Shown: positions 9,268 through 17,270 of the stretch, one piece after another | Layout of the letters: the number at the start of each line of letters is the position of its first letter | How positions within the stretch are numbered: position 1 is the first letter of the stretch | Assembly: GCF_001435375.1 (NCBI RefSeq) | Contig: NZ_AYYZ01000008.1 | Coordinates: 28,394-92,393, forward strand | Direction of reading: 5' to 3' | DNA: 64,000 nt | Origin: Ligilactobacillus araffinosus DSM 20653 | GTDB lineage: Bacteria; Bacillota; Bacilli; Lactobacillales; Lactobacillaceae | Program-made: the position numbers and the translations under genes | Notes under the pieces: model-generated | The model's database searches: none | What the model was told of the DNA's origin: nothing | What the model saw: only the letters and a program-made list of their open reading frames with translations

Positions 9268-10059
9268 ATGCGGCGCATGATTGACAATTTTCGACCGGTT
9301 CAAATTGGAACGGCATTAATTTTATTGATCCTTTCTTTTGTTTTAAACACAGATGGAGTAATTTTCCCCGTTTATATGGTGGCGGTTATAGGGAGTTTAT
9401 TGTTTTTTAGTCCATTTGAATCATATATGATTGTAGGTCCAATATTAACAATTATCAGCACAATGATGGTTTTTGGTTCGCGAATAATCAAGGAAGGGGA
9501 TGGTTTTTTAATCCTCACTTTTATGTTGACAATTTTTATCTTAATTATAGGAGGAACGATATGTTTCGCTCGCCGGCTTGTTATGATTCGAAAGCTCAGA
9601 AAATATCCCGGAATTGTTAACAGTTTATCAGATGACAAGCTGCATTTTAATGAAGAGAAGCTACGCGAATCGAAGCTTTCAGCTGAAGAACTTTCCTTTT
9701 TCAAAAATGAAATGCGGAAATACTATAAGAGTTATCAATATCTCCAATCCGTAAAAGACTTGATGGAACATAAAGTTGATTCGTACGATAAGGATTTAAC
9801 AATGATCCATGCGATTTTCAATGAACTGATTGATTCACCACGGATGTTATTGAAAATGAATGAATTTTTATATTCGCATCTGAAAGACTATGTGGATAAG
9901 GTCAAAGCAATTGTGGATCTAGACGATAACGTGGTGGAATCGAATGAGGATAAACAGTTAATTGAAAATGCCAAAAATCAATTAGCCACGATTTCACATC
10001 AATTCCGGGATGATTTTATTCAGGTAACGGAAGATGAGCGGAATGCGTTAAAGGGGTAA
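9268..10059 (+). CDS. xpaC: XpaC-like protein, copy 1
   Basis: 263 residues. The first 100 residues hold about four hydrophobic segments; the rest is a helical cytoplasmic domain (ELSFFKNEMRKYYKSYQYLQSVKDLMEHK). This layout matches the XpaC family, named after Bacillus hydrolysis of 5-bromo-4-chloroindolyl phosphate, whose true role is not known. XpaC and TelA genes are neighbours in many Firmicutes. GGAGGG precedes the ATG. The last 181 bases of the gene region (9883-10063) are identical to copy 2, while the upstream parts have diverged. No phosphatase motif is recognisable. Confidence 0.8.
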   Translation: MRRMIDNFRPVQIGTALILLILSFVLNTDGVIFPVYMVAVIGSLLFFSPFESYMIVGPILTIISTMMVFGSRIIKEGDGFLILTFMLTIFILIIGGTICFARRLVMIRKLRKYPGIVNSLSDDKLHFNEEKLRESKLSAEELSFFKNEMRKYYKSYQYLQSVKDLMEHKVDSYDKDLTMIHAIFNELIDSPRMLLKMNEFLYSHLKDYVDKVKAIVDLDDNVVESNEDKQLIENAKNQLATISHQFRDDFIQVTEDERNALKG

Positions 10060-10073
10060 CGGAGCAAGTTGAA

Positions 10074-11303
10074 ATGAAAAAAATTTATCAAAATGAAGTT
10101 TATTACAAGGAAAAAGAATTACGTAGAAATTCAAGAATGATTTGGGAAGTTTTCCAAAATACATCTTTTTGGATAATTGTAGTTGCTGGTATCCTTCTTT
10201 TAGGAGTTGCCCAATTTTTATGGAAGTTTATTAATGCCAGTCCAAATTGGCGAAGTGCAATTAATAATTCCTTCTTTATAGTAATTGTGGCTTTTATTGG
10301 ATGGACAGTTTTTACGCTAATAAAGATACAAAAAAGTAGAATTGCTTTTGCATTTGACGAGGATTTTCGTGGAATTTGGTTAAATTCTTTTTTTGGCTTA
10401 AAAATGATTTACATTCCATTGTCAATGTTACGGATTTCGGTTTCAAGTGAAACGCTTAAAATTAAATACCAAAAAGCTTTTTACTTTAATGTTCAAAATA
10501 AAGTTCGAATTATTAATGGTGGAAGTAAGAAAGTTACTACTAGTCGGTTACAGAAGGATCAGTCAGAAGAATTTATTGATCGGTATAATGAATTGACAAC
10601 TAACGATAATAAAGTCCAACTTGATGAAGTTGAAAAAGATTCTTTAAAACTTTCATCAAGTTTAATTGGATATATAGGAATTGCAGGTTTAGCATTAGTT
10701 GTGTATACTTCACCTTATTTTGGAAATAATAACCAAGATTCGGTTGCTAATTTTAGTTTAATTGGATCGAATAAGAGTACAAAATATGTAAAGTTTCAAA
10801 ACCTTAAGTTAAATCATACTTATTCAACTAAGGCGATTGATTTTAAAGTTAATAAAGCATATAAGGCACATACTTTGAAAAATAAAGAGGTTGCTATTTT
10901 TAATGTCAGTGTTAATTATAAGAGAAGTGATATTTCATTAGATACAGATCCATTTATGGAATCTAATACCCTGAGTTTTATTGCTAATCGAAACGATGAG
11001 CTTGAAGAAGATAACTCTGATAGAACTCAAGATCCGTTGACATCAACCGTAATTAAGATCGATGGGCAATCAATGCCGGTTATCAATCAATTAAATACAG
11101 GAGAAAATGGATATTGCCTTTTTGGACCAAGGGATTCTAAGAGTGCAAATTATAATATTGTTTTTGATATTAAAGATACAAACAAGAGTAATTACCTTAT
11201 ATACAATGCTTTTGGACTTTATTGGAAGCCCGATAATAAAAATTCAGACTTTCCAATGTATGTATTGAGGTTTGATCCAAATAGATTAGAGGAAATTAAG
11301 TAA
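10074..11303 (+). CDS. Membrane protein A2 of the telA locus, paralogue of A1
   Basis: 409 residues with the same plan as A1: hydrophobic segments at about 27-49, 64-84 and 193-214, a cytoplasmic middle part (IYIPLSMLRIS, IKYQKAFYFN), and an exposed C-terminal domain (STKYVKFQNLKLNHTYSTK, KEVAIFNVSVNY, IDGQSMPVINQLNTG). The similarity to A1 extends over the whole length but is far from identity, so the duplication is old. It overlaps the next gene by one base (TAATG), exactly as in unit 1. Function unknown; it may hold a partner in the membrane or sense an envelope state. Confidence 0.78.
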   Translation: MKKIYQNEVYYKEKELRRNSRMIWEVFQNTSFWIIVVAGILLLGVAQFLWKFINASPNWRSAINNSFFIVIVAFIGWTVFTLIKIQKSRIAFAFDEDFRGIWLNSFFGLKMIYIPLSMLRISVSSETLKIKYQKAFYFNVQNKVRIINGGSKKVTTSRLQKDQSEEFIDRYNELTTNDNKVQLDEVEKDSLKLSSSLIGYIGIAGLALVVYTSPYFGNNNQDSVANFSLIGSNKSTKYVKFQNLKLNHTYSTKAIDFKVNKAYKAHTLKNKEVAIFNVSVNYKRSDISLDTDPFMESNTLSFIANRNDELEEDNSDRTQDPLTSTVIKIDGQSMPVINQLNTGENGYCLFGPRDSKSANYNIVFDIKDTNKSNYLIYNAFGLYWKPDNKNSDFPMYVLRFDPNRLEEIK

Positions 11304-11887
11304 TGAAAAAAGTAATTTTAGGAATGTTATCATTAATTTTGTTAATCATTACGTTAGCTGGAAAGCCGCTAAGTGCCTCAGATGACTTTTATAATAATCA
11401 TCCTCTTAATGAAACTTTTAAAGATAACGATGGAATTGAATATAAGATTACAGGATATCAGTATGTGAAAAATCCTCGACCGTCAGGAAATAAACATGCT
11501 CGTTTTTTAATAATCCACTGTGAGGTTAATACAAATGGCTGGGATCAGAAAAAGCTTCAATATCAAGAAATTTCAACATCAAATATTAAAATTCTTGATA
11601 ATAAAGGAGAAACTGAAACGAATTTGGTTGGAGACGCAATTTCAAAAGATAAATTAGCACAACCCCCATTTCAAAATGTTGAAAACGATAATGAAATAAA
11701 TAATTTAAAGCCTAATCAAACATATAAATTTGATATATGCGGGGTTGTTTTTCCTTACGATTTAATAACACTTGATTTTAACAATGGAACCCGTTTTGTT
11801 GATATTCATCGACCAAAATCGAAAAATAAAATAACGTTGACTTCTGATGATTCATTAGCAACATATGCAAAGGAGGATGCAAAGTGA
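11303..11887 (+). CDS. Secreted protein B2 of the telA locus, paralogue of B1
   Basis: 194 residues with a signal peptide (MKKVILGMLSLILLIITLAG, cleavage near KPLSA). The mature part follows B1: HPLNETF, YQYVKNPRPSGNKHARFLIIHCEVN, and YKFDICGVVFPYDLITLDF. Conserved blocks around HAR and the FDIC-VFPYD region suggest one shared fold. It overlaps the next gene by four bases. Function unknown. Confidence 0.76.
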   Translation: MKKVILGMLSLILLIITLAGKPLSASDDFYNNHPLNETFKDNDGIEYKITGYQYVKNPRPSGNKHARFLIIHCEVNTNGWDQKKLQYQEISTSNIKILDNKGETETNLVGDAISKDKLAQPPFQNVENDNEINNLKPNQTYKFDICGVVFPYDLITLDFNNGTRFVDIHRPKSKNKITLTSDDSLATYAKEDAK

Positions 11888-12669
11888 AGGATGTGATTAA
11901 GAACATTAGGCCCATTCGAATGATTGTTGCATTTGTTTTGTTTATTTTATTTTTTCTAACTTCTTCAGAAGGGAACTTTTTACCAGTTTACATGTTAACG
12001 GTGTTGATTAGTTTAATATTTTTCAGCATTTTTCAATCGTATTTTTTAATTGCACCGACATTAACAATTTTAGGAGTTTTGGCAACTTGTTTTCAGGAAA
12101 TTCTTAAAAATCAGAATTATCAAAAGTCGTTATTAATGATCATTATATTGCTTGTAACAGGAGTTGTTATCGCAGGAATTAAATATTTTATTCAATTGCG
12201 ACAACTTGGAAAATATTCAGAAATTGTTAATGGTTTTTCAAATGATAAACTTCATTTTAACGAAGAAAAATTACGGGCTTCGCATCTTTCAAATGATGAA
12301 TTATCATTTTTTAAAACTGAAATGCGAAAATATTATAAAGATTACCAATATTTAGAATCTGTAAAGATTATCATGGAACATAAGTTAGAATCTTATGATA
12401 AGGATTTGGCAGTTATTCATGCCATTTTCAACGAACTGATTGATTCACCACGGATGTTATTGAAAATGAATGAATTTTTATACTCGCACTTAAAAGACTA
12501 TGTGGATAAGGTCAAAGCAATTGTGGATCTAGACGATAACGTGGTGGAATCGAATGAGGATAAACAGTTAATTGAAAATGCCAAAAATCAATTAGCCACG
12601 ATTTCACATCAATTCCGGGATGATTTTATTCAGGTAACGGAAGATGAGCGGAATGCGTTAAAGGGGTAA
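11884..12669 (+). CDS. xpaC: XpaC-like protein, copy 2
   Basis: 261 residues, same plan as copy 1. The first two thirds are clearly diverged from copy 1 and AT-rich. From 12493 to 12673 the DNA is base-for-base identical to 9883-10063, so the C-terminal 58 or so residues are the same protein. This sharp boundary points to recent gene conversion or recombination between the copies. The duplicated unit has a constant offset of 2610 bases. Role unknown beyond membership of a telA/xpaC operon. Confidence 0.78.
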   Translation: MKDVIKNIRPIRMIVAFVLFILFFLTSSEGNFLPVYMLTVLISLIFFSIFQSYFLIAPTLTILGVLATCFQEILKNQNYQKSLLMIIILLVTGVVIAGIKYFIQLRQLGKYSEIVNGFSNDKLHFNEEKLRASHLSNDELSFFKTEMRKYYKDYQYLESVKIIMEHKLESYDKDLAVIHAIFNELIDSPRMLLKMNEFLYSHLKDYVDKVKAIVDLDDNVVESNEDKQLIENAKNQLATISHQFRDDFIQVTEDERNALKG

Positions 12670-12703
12670 CGGAATATGTAAGGTGGAAGATTGGTTGATA
12701 TGA

Positions 12704-12757
12704 TTCATCGAATCAATTGTTCCAGGAGCAGGGACTGTTGCAGATACGGAGCTGTAA
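12704..12757 (+). pseudogene. Possible C-terminal remnant of a secreted toxin-type protein
   Basis: A short frame after a TGA stop reads FIESIVPGAGTVADTEL and then stops. The GAG motif is reminiscent of pre-toxin linker segments such as those in LXG polymorphic toxins. With only 17 residues this is weak evidence. Its position between the telA locus and a lone membrane protein followed by a DUF4176-like fragment is the main reason to note it. It may be chance. Confidence 0.2.
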
Positions 12758-12811
12758 GATTAATTGTATGAAGTATCATTTCAGATAAATTTATTGATAA
12801 GGAATAGGAAG

Positions 12812-13498
12812 ATGAAAAAAACATTTTATTTTACTCTAACGTATTTTATATGTTTTGTATATTTGTTAATTGCTATTAAGTGTTATTTAACAGCATTTAA
12901 TGCTATTAAATTATCAATGTTATTTGATGGTGAAGGAAAATATTTAGCTATTAAATATGGAATAACTTCACTTATTGCAACATGTTTAATGTCTCTCATC
13001 AAGAAAAAACATCTTTGGGAAATTCCTTTAATGATTATACTAACAGTAATTAATATATGGGGATTATCAGGGATGACTGCAGTAATTGGTAGTATCTTAA
13101 AATATTTGGGAATATATAATTTATTTATTTACCAAATACTGCTAGTTACAGGAATAGTATTTATTTTAAATTTTATATACGGAATACTATCAACGCATAA
13201 TTTAAATAATTTTAAATTTATGACAGTATTCGGCGGAATTTGCTTAGTGCTAATATTAATAATGAATATGGCTAATGTAAAATATCGATTTTTACGTATT
13301 ATTGTGGATGTTTTGATCTTAATATGGTTTTCATATGGTGTTGCGCAGGATAGTCAAAAAACACTTAAAGATTATGAAAAGATATCTAATAATACAGAGA
13401 TGTGGTTATATGCCTTAGAAAATGCAGATTTTTTATGTAGTGATTTAATATTTGTATTTGGTCAATTAATGAACTTGGTGATTGATGAAGAAAAATAA
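12812..13498 (+). CDS. Polytopic membrane protein, unknown function
   Basis: 228 residues from the ATG at 12812, which has AAGGA eight bases upstream; an ATG at 12764 has no such site. About six hydrophobic segments cover residues 5-175, followed by a polar tail ending DEEK. The gene is very AT-rich compared with its neighbours, which suggests recent arrival. No motif is recognised. Flanking remnants of possible type VII secretion genes make an orphan immunity protein one possibility, but this is inference only. Confidence 0.6.
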   Translation: MKKTFYFTLTYFICFVYLLIAIKCYLTAFNAIKLSMLFDGEGKYLAIKYGITSLIATCLMSLIKKKHLWEIPLMIILTVINIWGLSGMTAVIGSILKYLGIYNLFIYQILLVTGIVFILNFIYGILSTHNLNNFKFMTVFGGICLVLILIMNMANVKYRFLRIIVDVLILIWFSYGVAQDSQKTLKDYEKISNNTEMWLYALENADFLCSDLIFVFGQLMNLVIDEEK

Positions 13499-13517
13499 AT
13501 TAAGGGCGATACTACAT

Positions 13518-13580
13518 ATGAAGAAATTTTTACCTGTTGGAAGTGTAGTAAAAATAAAAGGATTAAATGAATTGATTTAA
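13518..13580 (+). pseudogene. Truncated DUF4176-like protein fragment
   Basis: The 20-codon frame MKKFLPVGSVVKIKGLNELI has the hallmark N-terminus of DUF4176 proteins (LPxGSVVxLK followed by a KLMI-like stretch), small proteins encoded within type VII secretion and LXG toxin loci. It ends at TAA just where the normal protein would continue, so it is a fragment. The upstream AAGGG is 11 bases away. It is followed by a bidirectional terminator. Confidence 0.45.
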
Positions 13581-13590
13581 AAGATAATAA

Positions 13591-13631
13591 AATAAGGCTG
13601 TGACTTTTATGTCACAGCCTTATTATTTTTT
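13591..13631. terminator. Bidirectional terminator
   Basis: Perfect 14-bp stem AATAAGGCTGTGAC / GTCACAGCCTTATT with loop TTTTAT, flanked by T-rich DNA on both strands. It serves the telA side and the reverse gene at 13635. It belongs to the GGCTG-ACTT terminator family seen repeatedly in the window. Confidence 0.92.
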
Positions 13632-13634
13632 CAT

Positions 13635-13874
13635 TTAATCATCAATTCGCTCAACAACTTTATATTGTTTAGCGTTTTTAAGTTTCTCTTGTTTTTCTTC
13701 TTCAATTGCTGCTTCTTCATTAAAAACAATATAAGGTTTATCTTTTTCTTCCTTTACAACTAAGACGGGTTTTTTAACTTTTTCATGATAAATTTGGGCG
13801 GCTACATATGCCTTATTGTAATCAAAATCACTTGAAATTGATTGCCCGGGGTTGAAAAATACATCTTCACTCAT
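13635..13874 (-). CDS. Small acidic protein, unknown function
   Basis: 79 residues, soluble, highly charged, with many Lys and Glu in the C-terminal half (EEAAIEEEKQEKLKNAKQYKVVERIDD). GAAGGGAG lies about ten bases before the ATG. No domain recognised. Convergent with the preceding operon and divergent from nagB. Likely a real gene because of the binding site and the terminator directly behind it. Confidence 0.65.
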   Translation of the reverse strand: MSEDVFFNPGQSISSDFDYNKAYVAAQIYHEKVKKPVLVVKEEKDKPYIVFNEEAAIEEEKQEKLKNAKQYKVVERIDD

Positions 13875-13983
13875 AACTCATTGCTCCCTTCATCAAACCA
13901 ATGCTTCCTCTTGTCTTTATCATAGCATATTAAGAAACCGATAACAAAGTTGATGAATCAATTAAAATGAATTAAAAAAGCGG

Positions 13984-14024
13984 TTGCAAAAAAGGTATAG
14001 TCCATTGTATAATTGGACTATACC
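13984..14024 (+). promoter_or_regulatory. nagB promoter with palindromic operator
   Basis: Promoter TTGCAA (13984-13989), 18-base spacer, TATAAT (14008-14013). Two arms, GGTATAGTCCA (13994-14004) and TGGACTATACC (14014-14024), form a perfect 11-base inverted repeat around the -10 box. Each arm resembles a NagR/DasR-type site (TGGTATAGACCA), so a GntR-family amino-sugar repressor is the likely binder. That identity is inferred; no such repressor gene lies in the window. Confidence 0.75.
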
Positions 14025-14053
14025 AAACGAATGGACGAAAGGGAGTTATTTTG

Positions 14054-14773
14054 ATGAAAGTTATTATTGTTAAGGATCAAAATGAAGGCGGAAAAGAAGC
14101 TCTCAAATTATACGAAAACGAAATGCAAAATGGAGCTAAAGTATTTGGCTTAGCTACTGGAAGTACGCCAATTACAACTTATGAAGAACTTGTTGCTAGC
14201 GATTTGGACTTTTCAGATTGTGTTTCAGTAAATTTGGATGAATATGTCGGATTAACGCCAGATAACGATCAAAGTTACCACTATTTTATGAATGAACATC
14301 TTTTTAAGTACAAGAAGTTTAAACACTCATATGTTCCGGACGGGACGAACATGGATGCTGCAGCTGAAACAGCACGGTATGACAAAATCATTGAAAAAAA
14401 TCCAATTGATTTGCAATTGTTAGGACTCGGGCGGAATGGTCATATTGGGTTTAACGAACCAGGAACACCATTTGATTCAACAACGCATAAAATCAAGTTA
14501 ACTCAATCAACGATCGATGCAAATTCTCGCTTCTTTAACCGCGAAGAAGATGTTCCGAAAGAAGCATATTCAATGGGAATTGGTTCGATTATGACAGCTA
14601 AGCATATTTTGTTAGAAGCATATGGTGACAAGAAGGCTGAAGCAATTCAAAAGATGGTTCAAGGGCCTGTTACAACGGATGTCCCGGCAAGCGTCTTGCA
14701 AAATCATCCAAACGTGACGGTCATCATTGATGAAGCTGCTGCAGCGTTGCTTGATCGGAGTAAATTAAATTAG
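14054..14773 (+). CDS. nagB: Glucosamine-6-phosphate deaminase
   Basis: 239 residues, the short NagB form of Firmicutes. It converts glucosamine 6-phosphate to fructose 6-phosphate and ammonia and so feeds amino sugars into glycolysis. The phosphate loop is GLATGSTP; catalytic residues lie in VNLDEYVGL (about 58-66) and [12 protein letters not shown] (about 126-137). The long allosteric C-terminal extension of enterobacterial NagB is absent. AAAGGGAG lies eight bases before the ATG; a TTG three bases earlier is less likely. It is a single-gene unit with operator and terminator. Confidence 0.96.
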   Translation: MKVIIVKDQNEGGKEALKLYENEMQNGAKVFGLATGSTPITTYEELVASDLDFSDCVSVNLDEYVGLTPDNDQSYHYFMNEHLFKYKKFKHSYVPDGTNMDAAAETARYDKIIEKNPIDLQLLGLGRNGHIGFNEPGTPFDSTTHKIKLTQSTIDANSRFFNREEDVPKEAYSMGIGSIMTAKHILLEAYGDKKAEAIQKMVQGPVTTDVPASVLQNHPNVTVIIDEAAAALLDRSKLN

Positions 14774-14793
14774 TAAAAAGCTTTGAAAATTGG

Positions 14794-14826
14794 AAGAAGA
14801 ATCTGGTTCACGGATTCTTCTTTTTT
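14794..14826 (+). terminator. Terminator after nagB
   Basis: Stem AAGAAGAATC / GATTCTTCTT around a 9-base loop, followed by Ts. Confidence 0.85.
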
Positions 14827-14907
14827 GTGTTCAAAATTTAACATGAATATCACTTTTATTTTATTTAAATGAATGCTATCTTAGAGGTTGTCATCGAGGT
14901 GATATTT

Positions 14908-16008
14908 ATGAGTAAAAAAAGAACATTGATTGAGGTAATTGTTCTTTTATTAAGTGGATTAGTACTTTACTTCTTCACTTCGCATGATGCGTTTTTGTAC
15001 AAGCAAGATATTGGACAGGTCATTAAGGTTGCCAATGCCAAGCCGGTTCAAACTGAAGACGCATACGAAAATAAGGACGAAACGACCGAGCAGTCATTAA
15101 CCCTTAAAATTATTAACGGCTCACGCAAGGGGCAAACCATTCACTTGAAGAATCAATTCTCCAAGTCAGGCGCGTATGATCAGGAATACTTTAAGGGTCA
15201 ACAGGTCTTCTTGAAGTTGCACCATGATGGCGGCAAGTTGACCGCTGTTATTTCGCACTATAAGCGGGATACATATTTAATTATGATGCTTTGGCTAGTT
15301 GTTGGATTGCTTTACCTCACAATGCATACAAAAGGATTAAGGGCACTGTTAAGTGTGGCAATTAACTTTGTGATTTTCTTGATTTTCGTTCAAATGGACG
15401 TTGATTTTGATTTTACGAACTTCTTCTGGTTGTTTGCAATCAGTGCGGTGTTATTTACAGGGTTGTCACTGATTCTTGTTATCGGGTGGAATAAGCAAAC
15501 GCTGGTTTCATTCCTGTCAATTATAATTGGAACAACGATGGCAATGGCGATCGGAATTGGTATTTTGAATTTGACAGGAAATAACGGAATTCATTATGAA
15601 GCGCTTGATTACGCGACCCAGCAACCAGAACAACTTTTCCTGTCAGCAACGGTTATTGGGCTGTTAGGGGCAGTCCTGGATGCATCGACCGATATTGTTT
15701 CAACATTGTTTGAACTCAAACGGACGCAACCGAAAATTTCGGCTAAACAGCTGTTTAAATCAGGACAAGGGGTTGGCCACGCGATCATGGGACCGCTTAT
15801 CAATGTTCTGTTAATGATTTTCTTTGCTGAAACATTTGCAATTGCTGTTCTTTACTTTAGAACAGGCAATACTTACGGTTACACCTTTGCATGGGCGATG
15901 GGGCTTGGCGTTGCTCAAGCGCTGATTAGTGGGATCGGAATTACCTTGGTGATTCCGACTGCCAGTTTCCTCTGTTCGCGTTTCTTAAGCGGAAGGAGGG
16001 CTGATTAA
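14908..16008 (+). CDS. YibE/F-family membrane protein, first of a pair
   Basis: 366 residues from the ATG at 14908, with GAGGTGAT seven bases upstream; an in-frame ATG at 14869 has no binding site. An N-terminal segment (about 10-28) precedes a soluble extracytoplasmic domain of about 100 residues (GQVIKVANAK, LKIINGSRKGQTI, FKGQQVFLKL), then about seven hydrophobic segments. This is the YibE/F-like layout. The family is known in lactococci and lactobacilli but its function is not settled. Translationally coupled to the partner at 16008 by a TAATG overlap. Confidence 0.85.
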   Translation: MSKKRTLIEVIVLLLSGLVLYFFTSHDAFLYKQDIGQVIKVANAKPVQTEDAYENKDETTEQSLTLKIINGSRKGQTIHLKNQFSKSGAYDQEYFKGQQVFLKLHHDGGKLTAVISHYKRDTYLIMMLWLVVGLLYLTMHTKGLRALLSVAINFVIFLIFVQMDVDFDFTNFFWLFAISAVLFTGLSLILVIGWNKQTLVSFLSIIIGTTMAMAIGIGILNLTGNNGIHYEALDYATQQPEQLFLSATVIGLLGAVLDASTDIVSTLFELKRTQPKISAKQLFKSGQGVGHAIMGPLINVLLMIFFAETFAIAVLYFRTGNTYGYTFAWAMGLGVAQALISGIGITLVIPTASFLCSRFLSGRRAD

Positions 16009-16796
16009 TGCCGTCAATTTTAGCATTAACAATCGTATTAGCTGTTTTAATGATGATTTTTGGCGGAAAGCAAGGAACGTCATCGTTCTTTAGCGTTTTG
16101 CTGAACTTCGGAATTTTATTCGTAACTGTGATTTTAATTTCAAGTGGCTTTCCACCGTTATTAGTTTCGTTATTTGCTGGAATTTGTATTTTAGCAACAA
16201 CAATTTACATGGGGAATAACGATGACCGTTCAACTAACATTGCGTTTGAAGCAACGATCATTGTCCTCGTTGTCATGATCATTATGATCGTTCCCATGGA
16301 TCACTGGGCTCAGATCAAAGGCTTTTCAACGGAACAGTCAGATGAAATTGAAGCATTCAACCTGTTGATTGGAATCAATTTTGAAAAATTGGCGATCTCA
16401 ACGGCGATTTTAAGTACATTGGGGGCCATTTCAGAAGCAGCGATTGCAATCTCAAGCGGGTTGCAAGAAATTATTGATCAAAACCCTGATATTACCAAGA
16501 AAAAGCTTTATCAAAGCGGAAGCAATATTGGCTCGCAAATTATGGGAATGACTTTTAACACGTTATTCTTTGGAATGTTTGGAAGTGACTTGGCGCTGTT
16601 TGTTCTGCTGGCGAAGGTTCATGCTGGAATAGGATACTGTATCAACGCGAAGATTTTTGTTTCCGAATGTATGCTCGTATTGTATTCCGCTGTCGCTGTT
16701 ATTTGTGTCATTGTGATCACCACATTCTTGATGGCTCGGCGGCTTGAAAAGCAGCAGAAAGCAGCGGCTAAGGCTAAGAAACAAGAATCAAATTAA
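16008..16796 (+). CDS. YibE/F-family membrane protein, second of a pair
   Basis: 262 residues, nearly all hydrophobic, about seven segments, ending in a basic Lys/Ala-rich tail. It shares the blocks LGAISEAAIAISSGLQEI and SGSNIGSQIMGM with its neighbour (there LGAVLDASTDIVSTLFEL and SGQGVGHAIMGP), so the two are paralogues that probably form a heteromeric complex. No enzymatic motif is visible. The pair forms a two-gene operon. Confidence 0.85.
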   Translation: MPSILALTIVLAVLMMIFGGKQGTSSFFSVLLNFGILFVTVILISSGFPPLLVSLFAGICILATTIYMGNNDDRSTNIAFEATIIVLVVMIIMIVPMDHWAQIKGFSTEQSDEIEAFNLLIGINFEKLAISTAILSTLGAISEAAIAISSGLQEIIDQNPDITKKKLYQSGSNIGSQIMGMTFNTLFFGMFGSDLALFVLLAKVHAGIGYCINAKIFVSECMLVLYSAVAVICVIVITTFLMARRLEKQQKAAAKAKKQESN

Positions 16797-16810
16797 ACAA
16801 CGGATCCTAA

Positions 16811-16841
16811 AAAGGCTGTCATATTTATGACAGCCTTTTTT
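16811..16841. terminator. Bidirectional terminator between yibE/F pair and def
   Basis: Perfect 12-bp stem AAAGGCTGTCAT / ATGACAGCCTTT with loop ATTT, T-rich on both sides; it separates convergent genes. Confidence 0.92.
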
Positions 16842-16850
16842 GGATTGCTA

Positions 16851-17261
16851 TTAAATTAAAATACCATTACAATGGTCGATTTCATGTTGAATAACTTCAG
16901 CAAATAAATCATTGAAAGTTTGAGTTTGCCATTTAAATTGTTCGTCTTGAAATTTAACCTTTATATGAGTAAACCGTTGAGTAGGACGAACTCCGTCAAG
17001 CGATAAACACCCTTCAGTTGTTGAATATGGAGTATCTTGAGTGATGATTTGTGGATTGATCATCATTACTGGAAGTTTCCCTAATCCCAGAACAATAATC
17101 CGTTTCTGGATACCAATCATATTCGCAGCCAGTCCGGCAGCTTGATCAGCATTGGCAATAAAAGTATCTTTTAAATCTTGGATTGCTTGAATATCAGCTG
17201 AAGTTGCCGGCGATGATGGTTGTGATAACAAGTGCGGATCATGAATAATTTTTTTAATCAT
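16851..17261 (-). CDS. def: Peptide deformylase-like protein
   Basis: 136 residues. Deformylases remove the N-formyl group from new proteins with a metal held by one Cys and two His. Motif 2 EGCLS (83-87) and motif 3 HEIDH (126-130) are intact, so the metal site and catalytic Glu are present. Motif 1 reads GLAANMIG (43-50), with Met where the oxyanion-hole Gln is usual (GLAAPQIG). The protein is short and ends soon after HEIDH. This variant form may be a second, less active deformylase. It lies nine bases after the DHH phosphoesterase gene and is co-transcribed with it. Confidence 0.85.
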   Translation of the reverse strand: MIKKIIHDPHLLSQPSSPATSADIQAIQDLKDTFIANADQAAGLAANMIGIQKRIIVLGLGKLPVMMINPQIITQDTPYSTTEGCLSLDGVRPTQRFTHIKVKFQDEQFKWQTQTFNDLFAEVIQHEIDHCNGILI

Positions 17262-17270
17262 ATTGAACTC

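Larger units (their letters stand above)
7463..12673 (+). repeat. Tandem duplication of a three-gene unit (2610-base offset)
   Basis: Unit 1 (7463-10063) and unit 2 (10074-12673) each encode a three-segment membrane protein, a secreted protein and an XpaC-like protein with identical junction types. Proteins are clearly homologous pairwise; only the last 181 bases are identical in DNA. Confidence 0.9.

Noticed and set aside
7463..12669. Prophage or integrative element as source of the duplicated locus
   Set aside because: No integrase, attachment repeats or phage genes flank it; only the AT-rich composition would support transfer.
12701..12769. Short frame MIHRINCSR... between the telA locus and 12812
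   Set aside because: Out of frame with the possible toxin remnant, cysteine- and arginine-rich in a chance-like way, no binding site.
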